Below are positions 9,417 through 19,543 of a stretch of DNA of 64,000 nt, piece by piece. Each line of letters starts with the position of its first letter. Positions within the stretch are counted from its first letter, which is position 1. The position numbers and the translations under genes are program-made. The stretch covers positions 62,001-126,000 of the forward strand of contig CAJNDS010002822.1 in the NCBI GenBank assembly GCA_905221605.1, in the 5' to 3' direction. A model generated the notes under the pieces. It saw nothing but the letters and a program-made list of their open reading frames with translations, had not been told where the DNA came from and ran no database searches. The DNA is from Symbiodinium natans. Lineage: Eukaryota > Sar > Dinophyceae > Suessiales > Symbiodiniaceae.

Positions 9417-10377
9417 GAACGCCTAAGGCTTCAAGAGCAGACGACGCGCTCTGCGGAGCTGCGACTGCCCCTTTGGCGCACGCTTCGCGCACCGCCCCCT
9501 CGGCTTGGGCGAAAAACTGCCCATCAATGACCCTACCCGTCCTAACAGTAAGATCATCCACATAGGCTATCCACTCCTTAGTATACTTAAGGCGCCTACA
9601 TCTGCCGGGGGCATAGGCCCTATCAACCACAAAGTTGAAATCATCTGGGCCGTTAATTGGGCCAAAGGTGAGGCCGACAGGGAGATATTTCCCTGATCTT
9701 GCCACAATGGCCAACACCTCGCGAGCACGCTTGGTGTTCCTAATTTGATTGAACCCACTAACCGCATCCACGAAGGTATACCAAACCGAACCTACTGCGG
9801 CGGCGAGCACATCGCTACCCCGCCGACAATAGTACGTGGAGCGCTTAATTCGGGCATTCACACGGCGGTAGTCAACCACCAAGCGTCGCTTCCTATGCCG
9901 CTTGTAGCTGGGCATTTCCTTGGTCGGAAACGGCGCAGATCCCCAAGCCGAGCTGCCGCGGATCAACTGACCCCGCTTGCATTCTTCTTCAAGCTTGTCG
10001 TCGACCCATTGCGCGGACTCGCCCCTCAGACTGTGAGGCTGGGACGAGACCGGCGGCCCGGTGGGGATGCAGTCATGGGCGAACTTCCTGACCGTGGTCC
10101 TGGTGGTGTCCTCCACCCAGAACCCAGCGGCCTTTCGCCGTATGACCTCCCTGACGGCTGCGATGTCAGCATCGGTCAGCCCTGGTCTGGTTGGTCCAGG
10201 CTCGATCTTCAAACCCGACCATACGAGGTCTCTATAGGCCTCGGTGCGCCTAGGATCCTCCGCGACCTTCTCGCCCGCAAGAGCATAGACCTCAAGGTCA
10301 GCCCGGACGGAATCCCAGTCCTTGGCGTCCGCCTTGGTTCGCCAAAACGCTTCCTTCTCAGCGGCGTACTTATCCAC
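9417..10377 (-). CDS. Retrotransposon reverse transcriptase fingers/palm
   Basis: Open frame (residues 1-320 of 735). It has GQLIRGSSAWGSAPFPTKE (fingers), RRLVVDYRRVNARI (motif A region), WYTFVDAVSGFNQI (catalytic Asp), LPVGLTFGPINGPDDFNFVV and WIAYVDDLTV, the YxDD motif at 272-275. These match the Ty3/gypsy order 'S.W.SP..VKK.....R.VDYR.LN...', 'D...GY.QI', 'PFGL.NAP..F' and 'YLDD'. The block stops soon after YVDD; the thumb expected next lies instead near the start of the long pol ORF, over 5 kb upstream. It overlaps the end of that ORF by 169 bases in another frame. Confidence 0.85.
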
Positions 10378-13300
10378 CTCCTTATCCAGCTCCGCACGCT
10401 CTGCTGGCCCGAGCGCACGTCCGGGAGGGGAACGACTGGAGAGGGCTGTGGCGCAGCCGCGGCGCTATCCGCACCCGCAGTGGCTGGAAAGCTTTCAACT
10501 GCAGCGGTGCACAGCTCTTCTGCGCCCCTCAGACCAAGGTCCTGGAGTGATGCGCAGAAAGCCGCCCCTATGAGGTTGTAGTCGGCTTGCGCGCGCCCAA
10601 CGTGCTTGTGCTGCACTGCGCCTAACGCATCCGGCCTACTACACCTCAAACCAACCGATTCTAAGCTGAAATCGGCGAGCCACAGGGCCCCGCTCTCAAC
10701 GAGGTTGTCGCGGCCACTGGCCCGCGCGAACTGGCATATGTCAGCCCGCACGAAAGCCCAAGGCCAGCGTGGCTCTGCGAGCGTCCCAAACAAGGCGCCC
10801 CACTCCTCTAGCCGCCAGGGTTCCCACTCGCCTTTTTGTGCCTGCAAATGCAGTGCGACGTGGGCGCCCGCGCGCGTGCGTTCCTGCGCACACCGGACGA
10901 CTAGCTGAAGGAAAGCTCGGGGCACATTCTTGCCCTCAAGCCCAATCACGAGCACCTTCGGCTCTGCGCGCAAAACAGCGCCGCTAATTGCCTCTAAGTG
11001 CCCTTCTGCGGCCAGGTTCCAGGTGATCCCGTAGGCCTGCTTGCCTTGCACAAAAGCTGGAACAACCCTGCACCCGTGCCTCCTAGCCGCGTCGGAAACG
11101 ACCGCGTCACCCCAAGCAACCTCTAAGACATCGGCAACCCCTCCAAGGAAATACTGCCGGAACCAACTCTCGACAGCACCCGACTCTGGGGAAGCCCTAG
11201 GCTGCAACACGCGGGGTTCCGCGACCAAGAGGTCCGCGAGGGCCTCTCGGATCGAGAGCACACCCGTTCTGGCGCGAGACGCTCTCTCGAGCGTCCTGTC
11301 CTGCAACGAGTACGCCCCCTTGTCCAACTTCCTGGCCGAGGCTGCAGCAAGCACGCCGTCGCGGTTCAGGTCGATCTTGGAAATGATCTCCCTGACGGAA
11401 ACCGCTTCGTGGGCCGGACGAGTCCCCTCTGAAAGCGTGAGCGCACCGTCCTCGGCGATGAATGCAAGCCGCCATTTGACGCGAACCCCGCTGGCGTCGG
11501 GGATATAGCGGTGCACGCCGACCTGCGCACGGGCAGCATCTACCTGCGTAACCCGCCCTAACCTGCACACCTTAGGGCCTCCACCTACACCCCGATAGGC
11601 AATGCGGTCGCCAAGGCGGAGGACGAAGTCCCTCCCGCGCCTGGTCAGCGTGAACTCCACTTGCTTGGCGTCGCCTTGAACCTGTTGCCCTAAGCTGGGG
11701 CGAGACGAGCCGTCCCCGCCGGTTCCATCGTCCTCAAAGACGACCGGCTCGCGGGATTCCGCGCCATCTGCATCCGCAGGAACAAGAATGCAGTCTTCCG
11801 CGTGCGCCTCCATCGGGCCGCGCCGGGCGGAAGAAGTACCCCCCGACTCCATCGACACGGGCTCCAAGGTGAGCCTGTGGCCCTTGACTTCCAACACGCG
11901 CCAGGGGCCGGTCAGACCCGGTTTCCAAGGCACACGCCCCGCCCCCTCTGAACGGGCCCTCGGAGCGTTCCAGACCACTCGGTCTCCTGGCTTAAGGTCC
12001 ACAGTGCGCCTATGGCGATTTGCAAGTTTCGCCCGCGCTTCTGAAGACCGCGTCCAGTGCTCTCGGACCGCAGCAGCTAGTTCCGAGAACTGCTTAAACT
12101 GGCTCCGAGCCCAATCAGAGATGGGTTCGAACTGCAAGGCGTCTCGCAGGACGTCCTTTTCAAGTGGTAGAGCGAGCGACCAGCTCCGCTCTAGGTCCCT
12201 CGGGGTATACCCGTGGGGTCCCGGAGTGTTATCTATGACGTACTCCGCCACCACGAGCCAATCCGACCAAGCTTCGGAAAGGGAGGCGCCGACTTGCCTG
12301 ACGACCGCCCCCAGCACCTTTTGAACTTCTTGGTGGACTCGCTCGTTTGCGCCCAACTCACAAGGCCTCAAGGGCGCGCTGAACCGCCACTCGGTCCCAA
12401 GCATAGCGCTGAGTTCTGCCATGAGCGCATTCTTGAACTCTGGCCCTCTATCCGACCTGATGAGGCTCGGGATCGTCCTGCTGCGAAGCACACAGCGCAC
12501 GAACGCCCTCCTGACTTCAGCATGAGTCAGAGACCTCATCGGCTCGAGGAGGACAGCATGACTGAGGCAATCGAAGTACGTAAGCGAGTACCTATGCCCC
12601 TCCCTGTCCTCTCGGTTCGGACCTTCACAGTCCACGCTGACTTCCTGCCAGCATGTCTCGGCGCCACATTTGACCGCACGAGCTTCAACCTTCGTCGGTC
12701 GAGAGCGGCCTTTAATGCAAGCGAGACATTTGGCGACCCAGGTCCGCACATCTTTCTCTAAGTCGGGCCACCAGACTGCTCTCTCTAGCAGCTTGACGGT
12801 AACCTCAGCAGACCTATGGGCCCCAAGGACTCCACAGTGGACTGAATTGTAGCAAGCGCGGCGCCAGGTCACCCCATTCGCGCCCGCAGCCCCGTTGGGA
12901 ACCACTGGGACGACGACGGTTTGACCCGTCCTGAGGGTCACCTCGCGCTCAAGTAACCCGTCTCCGGATATCTCCATTGGCGGCTCTGGCTTGCGAATCG
13001 AGCCCGCCAATGAGGGATCGCGCCGCTGACCCTCGTACCACGCCGTACGAAGGGATCCCGTGACTCGGAACTCCGAAATGTTCGCCGCGTCCCTTGCCTC
13101 GACCGCAAGCTGCTCACGACGATTTTCGTCCTCCTCCGCGATCAGGCTCAAAGACGGAACACCGCCCTTAAACTCGACCTTGACCTTGGTTGAGGAATGG
13201 TCCCAAATACACAGGATGGGGCTATGGCTAACGAGCTCTAGAACCACTGCAGGGCCCTTGTGCTCTTCACCCATAAACGCCAAAACTCTACCCTTCAGCT

Positions 13301-16300
13301 TGCACTCATTGGCATTCTTCCCGCGACTGATAGCGCCCGCGGTCCAATGCCCTTCTACGCCCTCGTTGGACGAAGAGAATTGAGCAAGGACCCTCGACGC
13401 CTGCCGGGTAGACCTGCGGGGATCCGAAGCTGCTTCTCCGGTTGCCCGCCAGCCAATGACCTGAGTAACCCTACCCAGCTTGCTGAAGGAGGGGTCTAAG
13501 GCAACCTCTTTACCATTAGACCTCCAGAGCACTTCACACTGCTCATTCACGACATGTCTGTGGCCGTGCCAGTTCACCACTGACGACCAATGCACGACGA
13601 TGTCGCCCTGAACCACATTCAGGGGCGAGCAGTTGTGCCCCGCCACCACAGCACCATCTTCTCTAACCACCCATGTGGTCCAGTAAGGCTTCACATCGCC
13701 CCACTTGGAAAGATCCTTGTGCTGGGAGCCGAGGCTGAGCTTCATGGAATGGCTCTTCTTCCATATCTTCCCACTCAGCATGCCATATGCAGTGGGAACT
13801 GGAGCATCTTTGGGCGTAGTCCTAAACCCTACCGCCCATTGCTGGATGGTTGAGGACCTAACCCTAACCAAACCTCCTGTCCTATCCAAAGTTGCAAGGA
13901 CGGAGTTGACCTCTAGGCCCACCTCATGGGCCTCAAGGTCGCCCTCAAGCGGAGGTTCGGGCTCCTCCCGCTCGGCTATCTCTACCGAGATATCGACTGC
14001 CTCTTTCTCGATGCAGGCGGGGCAGCGAGAAAACAGGTAGGTCCGCTTGCCGCAGATGCACAGACCCTCATGGTCCCAGAGGGGTCGTGACGGTTCGTCC
14101 AGCATCCCTCTAATGCTGGCATCATCAATGGAACGAACCGCGTCCAGCCTCAAGGACCGCAGAACCTCCGCCCCCAATGCCTGCTTCCCTACGATCCCAA
14201 AACCTCGCAGGGGAGGCTCCGGAAAATCCTTCTTGAGTTCCGGACAAGCCTCGGCCACTTCCAAGTGGCCTTGCTGCGTGCGCCAAAGGCGTGGCCGCAC
14301 CGCCCAGATAGCCTTGATGCCTGCCCAAGCTTCTCCTACAGCCCTGGCTTCCTTGCGCTGCAGGTTCCTTGCTTGGAGCGTGAGCTCAACGACCAAAGGC
14401 CACCTAAGGACGGCTGTGACAAGCCCGCCTTGCCCTAGTCCTACGAGGAACTGCGGACGAAACCCCGAAGCTTCCCTAAGAACCTTGGCACACGAAGTAA
14501 GCAAGTCGACCCTGATCCGCTTGATCTTCTTGGTCCCTGCGAGCCTGCCGGCCCCGCAATCAAAATGCGAGGCAAGCCCGTCGGTATCCTCAAACGGACC
14601 CCAACAACCCCTGACAGCCACAGAAACTCCAGGGAGGCTCGCTTGAAAGACGCGCCTGATTTCAGTCAGCTCTGCGTCCTGCTCTTTCCAACGCGCGTAG
14701 TCAAAGACAACCATGACGCGCACCGGAAGGGCTGCGACGACGCACATCGGCACAGCCGCGGCCTGGACACGGCCCGCAGGCTCTGGGACGGCGTCGTTGC
14801 CGACCGCCCAGGGCACGGGTCCGTCACCCTCAGTACCCTCTCCGAGGTACTGGTCCAGGTCGAAACCTCGGAGCTGGCCCGAAAGGCCCTCGAGATCTTT
14901 CGTCCTCGCCGCAAGGAGCGCATCCCGATCTTTGGGATTGCGGCTAAAACTGTCACCCAGCGTCGCTGAGCGACCGCTAAGGCTCCTTATTTCGGACCCA
15001 TCCATAAGGATTTCCGCAACCCACCGGACGAGTTTCGGATCCATTCCGATGTCCGACGTTTGCGCTCGGGTAAGGTTGGCATGATCTGTCCAACACAGAG
15101 TCCGAATAGAGCCAAACATGCGGCGTGTCGCCCGCTTTACCTCGAGCTGGGCAAACGCCTCCTGTATCAAGGGCGGCCAGTTTTGCTGCGCGGGGGTCAA
15201 GCTCTTTGAGTGCGTCATAAGCACTTTGAGCTGACTCAAGTCACGCGTCATCTGCACGACGCTGCCCCCTACCGCGATGCCCGACGCATCCGCGATCTGC
15301 TCAAGGGGACACGACCCATCCGCAGCAGAGGCCTCATCGAAGGTAGCCAAATTGATGCGGTTCTGCATCATGCGCTTAATCGCTTTAAAGGCTTTGCAAC
15401 CCTCGGTGGCGGCTGAGCCCAGCCCGCCTTCAGGAAAGACGGCGCCTGGCTTCTGCCACTGCCCTAAAATCTTGGCTGCGTGCCCATACTCAACAGGCAG
15501 GTAGCCGCGCAACCAATTTGCGCAACCCAAAAATTGCTGAATGTGAAGCTTCTCCCAGAGCGGGGGAAAGTCAATCACCGCCTGACAACGCTCTTCGTCA
15601 GGCGAACTCCCGTCCCGCCCAATGTTGTGTCCTAGGAGCTTACCTTTGGAGACACAAACTTCGGCCTTACTGATCCCAAACGAGAACCCAAACAAGATTG
15701 ACTTGTCAAGGAAACCCTCTAAGGAAACGAGGTGGTCGAGGAGGTGCGGGCACGCCTTAGGGTGCCGGGCGCGCATGTCTGCCGCGAGCTGCTCATAATA
15801 ATAGTCCGTTGGAGGCTCCTCGATCATCTTATCGATGTCCCAGCTCTCCACGATATGATAGCTCGGGCAGCGCGCCGTGTCGACCGCGTCTGCTGGGCGC
15901 ACAGCGTCACTTGCGCCTCTTCCAGCCGTGGCCGATCCCTCACGCCAGCCAGCCCAGCGTGGCCCCTTGCGCGTCCTAAAGACCGCGAGGCGTTCGGTGA
16001 CGGGAACCTCATCGCTGCACGCAACGCTTTCCGCCACACGCAAATCCCTCGTGTCCCAAAGACGCCACGCCTCACCTGCGCGCTGAAGCAAGCACGTTTC
16101 GTAAGGCGCCTTCTCGACCGCCACGGTCCCAAGGTCCTTCTGCGCAGGGCGCCTACCCCACACAGACGCGTAACCACCTGGCGCCTCCCACCAGCTGTCG
16201 ACGCTTGGAAGGTGGTCCAAGCAAGTAAGCACTCCAGGCTCCTCAACAGGGCGCCCAACCGGGCCGCTCCCGCCCCACACCGAAGCGAGAACAGTCACCG

Positions 16301-16970
16301 CAGCAAGGACCGATAGCACACCGATCCTGGCGCCGGTACGCAGCCGCCCAAAGGACCGCGCACACGAGGAACAACCTTGGAAGCTTCTTGCCGCGGCCCT
16401 GGACGCGGACCCGCAAGCAAAGCACGGGTCATGGTCAACCGAAGCAACGGCGACCCCACAATCCGCACATGCCTGCGGAGACGGCTCTGACTCGAACACC
16501 GTCTCAATCGCGCCACAACCACAGGCCGCAGTGCTGACGAGGCCGGAACGCACTTCCGCAACAACCTCGCCTGGCTGGAGAGAGTGGTAACACTCTTGGG
16601 CTGCAAGCAAAACAAACCCTTTACCCTCTCCTGTCGGCCAGAGACCTGGCACAGCCTCAACCCCACATTCAACCGGAAGCACAACCTCGGACAGGGATCC
16701 CTCTGCGGAGACTCCTGACTCCCGCACGACCGGCACCAGCACCCCATCACCTGGCGAGAGCTCGAGCGCCTCTTCCCCGTCGTAGCGGAGGAGCTCACGA
16801 CTTCCGCCCCCAGGCTCGGTGCATGACGCGTCGTCCAGGCTTGACAACCGCGCTTCAAAGGCATAGGCCCTGTCCTTCCGAGTCCTACTGTGATCCTCAC
16901 ATCTGGGCATCCTGATTCCCAGCGTGTCGAGGACATGAAAGTCGGGACCCGGCCTGAACCCCAAGCCCAT
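10209..16970 (-). CDS. Retrotransposon pol polyprotein: RT thumb, RNase H, integrase, methyltransferase-like tail
   Basis: 2,253 residues. Residues 1-30 continue the protease; 140-200 have Cys pairs and 213-234 a hydrophobic segment. Residues 405-495 are an RT thumb (HLLDHLVSLEGFL, KGKLLGHNIGRDG, IQQFLGCANWLRGYLP). Residues 540-690 are RNase H (QIADASGIAVGGSV, CWTDHANL). Residues 750-900 are an unassigned alpha/beta region. The integrase spans 1372-1600: HCGVLGAH and CLACIKG zinc module, then core acids at VDCEG (D1447), RSDRGPEF (D1507) and ANERVHQE (E1543). A GPF/Y-like tail (LTGPWRVLEV) follows. Residues about 1960-2160 resemble a decayed C5-methyltransferase (VLEVAWGDAVVSDAARRHGC for motif I) but lack a clear Pro-Cys catalytic pair. 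A complete RT fingers/palm is missing from its normal place before the thumb. Confidence 0.9.
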   Translation of the reverse strand: MGLGFRPGPDFHVLDTLGIRMPRCEDHSRTRKDRAYAFEARLSSLDDASCTEPGGGSRELLRYDGEEALELSPGDGVLVPVVRESGVSAEGSLSEVVLPVECGVEAVPGLWPTGEGKGFVLLAAQECYHSLQPGEVVAEVRSGLVSTAACGCGAIETVFESEPSPQACADCGVAVASVDHDPCFACGSASRAAARSFQGCSSCARSFGRLRTGARIGVLSVLAAVTVLASVWGGSGPVGRPVEEPGVLTCLDHLPSVDSWWEAPGGYASVWGRRPAQKDLGTVAVEKAPYETCLLQRAGEAWRLWDTRDLRVAESVACSDEVPVTERLAVFRTRKGPRWAGWREGSATAGRGASDAVRPADAVDTARCPSYHIVESWDIDKMIEEPPTDYYYEQLAADMRARHPKACPHLLDHLVSLEGFLDKSILFGFSFGISKAEVCVSKGKLLGHNIGRDGSSPDEERCQAVIDFPPLWEKLHIQQFLGCANWLRGYLPVEYGHAAKILGQWQKPGAVFPEGGLGSAATEGCKAFKAIKRMMQNRINLATFDEASAADGSCPLEQIADASGIAVGGSVVQMTRDLSQLKVLMTHSKSLTPAQQNWPPLIQEAFAQLEVKRATRRMFGSIRTLCWTDHANLTRAQTSDIGMDPKLVRWVAEILMDGSEIRSLSGRSATLGDSFSRNPKDRDALLAARTKDLEGLSGQLRGFDLDQYLGEGTEGDGPVPWAVGNDAVPEPAGRVQAAAVPMCVVAALPVRVMVVFDYARWKEQDAELTEIRRVFQASLPGVSVAVRGCWGPFEDTDGLASHFDCGAGRLAGTKKIKRIRVDLLTSCAKVLREASGFRPQFLVGLGQGGLVTAVLRWPLVVELTLQARNLQRKEARAVGEAWAGIKAIWAVRPRLWRTQQGHLEVAEACPELKKDFPEPPLRGFGIVGKQALGAEVLRSLRLDAVRSIDDASIRGMLDEPSRPLWDHEGLCICGKRTYLFSRCPACIEKEAVDISVEIAEREEPEPPLEGDLEAHEVGLEVNSVLATLDRTGGLVRVRSSTIQQWAVGFRTTPKDAPVPTAYGMLSGKIWKKSHSMKLSLGSQHKDLSKWGDVKPYWTTWVVREDGAVVAGHNCSPLNVVQGDIVVHWSSVVNWHGHRHVVNEQCEVLWRSNGKEVALDPSFSKLGRVTQVIGWRATGEAASDPRRSTRQASRVLAQFSSSNEGVEGHWTAGAISRGKNANECKLKGRVLAFMGEEHKGPAVVLELVSHSPILCIWDHSSTKVKVEFKGGVPSLSLIAEEDENRREQLAVEARDAANISEFRVTGSLRTAWYEGQRRDPSLAGSIRKPEPPMEISGDGLLEREVTLRTGQTVVVPVVPNGAAGANGVTWRRACYNSVHCGVLGAHRSAEVTVKLLERAVWWPDLEKDVRTWVAKCLACIKGRSRPTKVEARAVKCGAETCWQEVSVDCEGPNREDREGHRYSLTYFDCLSHAVLLEPMRSLTHAEVRRAFVRCVLRSRTIPSLIRSDRGPEFKNALMAELSAMLGTEWRFSAPLRPCELGANERVHQEVQKVLGAVVRQVGASLSEAWSDWLVVAEYVIDNTPGPHGYTPRDLERSWSLALPLEKDVLRDALQFEPISDWARSQFKQFSELAAAVREHWTRSSEARAKLANRHRRTVDLKPGDRVVWNAPRARSEGAGRVPWKPGLTGPWRVLEVKGHRLTLEPVSMESGGTSSARRGPMEAHAEDCILVPADADGAESREPVVFEDDGTGGDGSSRPSLGQQVQGDAKQVEFTLTRRGRDFVLRLGDRIAYRGVGGGPKVCRLGRVTQVDAARAQVGVHRYIPDASGVRVKWRLAFIAEDGALTLSEGTRPAHEAVSVREIISKIDLNRDGVLAAASARKLDKGAYSLQDRTLERASRARTGVLSIREALADLLVAEPRVLQPRASPESGAVESWFRQYFLGGVADVLEVAWGDAVVSDAARRHGCRVVPAFVQGKQAYGITWNLAAEGHLEAISGAVLRAEPKVLVIGLEGKNVPRAFLQLVVRCAQERTRAGAHVALHLQAQKGEWEPWRLEEWGALFGTLAEPRWPWAFVRADICQFARASGRDNLVESGALWLADFSLESVGLRCSRPDALGAVQHKHVGRAQADYNLIGAAFCASLQDLGLRGAEELCTAAVESFPATAGADSAAAAPQPSPVVPLPDVRSGQQSVRSWIRRWISTPLRRKRFGEPRRTPRTGIPSGLTLRSMLLRARRSRRILGAPRPIETSYGRV

Positions 16971-19533
16971 CCTTCCGGCGCAGTCCAGCGCTCTGCCGCC
17001 GAGGATAAGTCCGTGCCAATCGGACGTCCCTCTCGCAGCGATTTTTGCATCGCACGAAAATCTCGGTGTTGGGGCGACAATCGTCCGCCGTTTTGCCTTC
17101 CAGCAACGTGACGCGCAAGACTGCTGCCCCTTTCAGAGGAACCGGGGCTCCCGAAGCTATGCCATGCACATATTCGGGGTGGACCCACTTCTCAAGTCTC
17201 ACGACCGGAAAGCCAGGATCCTCAGTGCCGATCCCAAGCTCTGCAGCCCGGTTCATCATGCCTACCACGAGTTCCTCAGTCACGTGGTTTGCGCCGGCGC
17301 AACCGTCAAGCATGCACTCGACCTTGCGGTCGAGGACCTGAACCACCGTTCTGTACTGGTAGCCTCCTGGCTCGTTATCCGCCAGGTTCCACCAGTCCTT
17401 CGGCAGATCGTCCAAGGTGGCGAACTTGTCCCGCCCGCCCTTGCTTAACGGAAGCGCGTGCTGCTGCACCGCGGCGTGTCCTGCGGCTCCTAAGACGCCT
17501 GCCTGGACGCCTGAGCTGCCTATCTGGACACTAAACGCGGCGAAGGGGTTAGACATGGAAGCACCGGAGGGCGGGGCCCAGTTGGCAGGCAAGGCCGGCG
17601 TCCCTCCTGAGGTCGTCAGGTTGTGGACCATGTCGCAGCTGGCTCCTTTCTTGCACGACCCATTCTTGGAGAAAAAGGGGCAAACAGTGCCTGGTGGCTT
17701 TGCCGCGCCTTTGGCCGCAGCCTTAGGCTTTGCGTTGGCTTTTGCTTTGCCACCTCCCTTCCCTTTGCCCTTACCTTTCGCAGTGGCAAAGGTTTGGTCA
17801 CCCTTCTTGGCCGCGAGAGCTTTTCTGCGAAGCTCCTTGTCGTGGCTGTACGGGCAGGCATCCCCTTTCGGGCAATTCCCATGATCGCGAAAGTGGAAGC
17901 AGATCTTCTTGTCCGCTCCTTTGCCAGCTCCCTTCGACGTAGCAGCATACGTCTGGTCCGCGCCAGCTTTGGCCGCGGCAGCTGCTCCTTTCGCAGCAGC
18001 CTTCGCAGCGGCCTTGAGACTCTTAATCTCCTTCTGAGCCTCAGCCAGCGCGACCGCCGGGTCCGCGCTCTGCGAACCGGTGGCCGTGTACACAGAGTGG
18101 GAAACAGCCCTGTGCGCTGCTTCTCTCTGCTCGTACTCCAGAACGACTTTGTGGCTCTCCTCCCAAGTCTGCGGTCCTCGCAACCCGCCATCCTTGGGGT
18201 CGCCAGGCCACAACCTTTTGTCGTTCCGGATCTCCTTCTGGAGATAAGGGGGCATCTTGCGGAGGTATGAGAGATACAACTCTCGAGGGGTCTTCCCGAG
18301 ACCTACTGCCTCAAGGTCCGCGATCGAGGCCTCAAACAAAGGCTCGAATTGGTGGCCTGTGAGCTTACCCTTAGCGAGAGAGGCGTGCTCACCATCCACG
18401 CGGACTTCTCTTTCCTCCCGCGATTCCCCGAACATCAAGTGTTTGTTCTTGATGCGGTCATACACCGCCTGTGGATCTGAGAGAACCTCTCCCGATTTCC
18501 ACGCTGCGCGGTACGCGTTCGTGTACGTCTTCATGCGCGAGCCGCGGCAGCGCCCGCGTAGCGCTAACAGCTTTTCGCGCGCACTCATACCGCGACAGTT
18601 GTTGGCCAGCGCGCAGACGTCCTCGAACTCCTCGTAGAACAGGACAACGTCTCGCGCGTCCGACTTGTCGTCGGTCAGCGTCGGCCACGTGAGGTCAGTT
18701 TTGACCGTAGTTATGGAGCTTTGCCCGCCCCTCTGCGCTAACGCTTCTTTCAGCGCCTCAGTTTGGGCGGCGAGCGCGGCGGCGAGATCGCCCGCCGGGT
18801 GTTGGGACCCGGTCTGCGAACCTCCGCCGTCTGAACCTCGCTTCAGGGCTTCTATCTCCATCTCTAGCGCAGCAAGCTTCGCGCGCAAAGGGGAATCGCC
18901 GTCCGCCGCGCCCAGGACACGGGCCGCGGAAGGACCACCTGCAACCTCAGCAGTGTCCAAACCTCCACGGTCCAATCCTACCCCCAACCCACTTGCAGTC
19001 GCAGGCTGTGGGAGCCCTGGGGAACGCGGCCCCACGGCTTCAACTGGCACATCGGACGGGGAGCTCCAAACCTTCTCTTGGCTCGAGCTTTCTTTTCCCC
19101 CTAACGCGAGGATAAGCTCCCCGATGCATTGGATTTCGCGCTGAATCTCCTCTGCGTCTTCGGGGTCCTCGCCACCGCGCAAAGCCGCGACCGAGAACCT
19201 GGTCCGCAGCCGACGGACCATCTTCGTAGGATGCCAGTCCCCGCCTATCTTGGAGAACTCATCCGCAAGGAGGGTGGCTTTGGTGCTTAAGGCGTCAAGG
19301 TCACGGGAGCTCACCGTGACTCCATGCGCTTTCAGCGCGAGGACAATCCGCGAAACGCGCGTCAGGTAGTCCGCGACCGGTTCTTGGTCTGGACGGAAAA
19401 TCGCGCGCAGTTCCGCCTGCAAGCCCTCTGCGGTGCCTGGCACTGAACCTGCTGTCGACGGCGGACCGGACGGTCCCGCCGGGCGGGACCCTGGTGCCGT
19501 AGCAGGGACATAGGCAGCACCGGTAGGGACCAT
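16897..19533 (-). CDS. Retrotransposon gag with two CCCH fingers and protease N-terminal part
   Basis: 878 residues. The gag body has helical segments and a coiled coil at about 213-233 (LRAKLAALEMEIEALKRG). The capsid-like core at 280-480 includes FYEEFEDVCALANN and RELYLSYLRKMPPYLQKEI. Two C-x(7,8)-C-x5-C-x3-H fingers follow at 545-564 and 618-637, separated by Lys/Gly/Ala-rich linkers. CCCH fingers replace the CCHC knuckle usual in gag. From 735 comes a retropepsin-like strand (VECMLDGCAGANHV) with DGCAG where DTGA/DSGA is usual. The frame ends at 16,897, but the protease homology (SDWHGLILGGRALDCA) switches to the pol frame near 17,050, at a run of five A bases. Confidence 0.85.
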   Translation of the reverse strand: MVPTGAAYVPATAPGSRPAGPSGPPSTAGSVPGTAEGLQAELRAIFRPDQEPVADYLTRVSRIVLALKAHGVTVSSRDLDALSTKATLLADEFSKIGGDWHPTKMVRRLRTRFSVAALRGGEDPEDAEEIQREIQCIGELILALGGKESSSQEKVWSSPSDVPVEAVGPRSPGLPQPATASGLGVGLDRGGLDTAEVAGGPSAARVLGAADGDSPLRAKLAALEMEIEALKRGSDGGGSQTGSQHPAGDLAAALAAQTEALKEALAQRGGQSSITTVKTDLTWPTLTDDKSDARDVVLFYEEFEDVCALANNCRGMSAREKLLALRGRCRGSRMKTYTNAYRAAWKSGEVLSDPQAVYDRIKNKHLMFGESREEREVRVDGEHASLAKGKLTGHQFEPLFEASIADLEAVGLGKTPRELYLSYLRKMPPYLQKEIRNDKRLWPGDPKDGGLRGPQTWEESHKVVLEYEQREAAHRAVSHSVYTATGSQSADPAVALAEAQKEIKSLKAAAKAAAKGAAAAAKAGADQTYAATSKGAGKGADKKICFHFRDHGNCPKGDACPYSHDKELRRKALAAKKGDQTFATAKGKGKGKGGGKAKANAKPKAAAKGAAKPPGTVCPFFSKNGSCKKGASCDMVHNLTTSGGTPALPANWAPPSGASMSNPFAAFSVQIGSSGVQAGVLGAAGHAAVQQHALPLSKGGRDKFATLDDLPKDWWNLADNEPGGYQYRTVVQVLDRKVECMLDGCAGANHVTEELVVGMMNRAAELGIGTEDPGFPVVRLEKWVHPEYVHGIASGAPVPLKGAAVLRVTLLEGKTADDCRPNTEIFVRCKNRCERDVRLARTYPRRQSAGLRRKDGLGVQAGSRLSCPRHAGNQDAQM

Positions 19534-19543
19534 GGCCAGCTCC

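Noticed and set aside
14047-15084. + strand ORFs across pol (14,047-14,646, 14,713-15,084)
   Set aside because: Ser/Arg/Pro-rich shadows opposite the RNase H and adjoining region.
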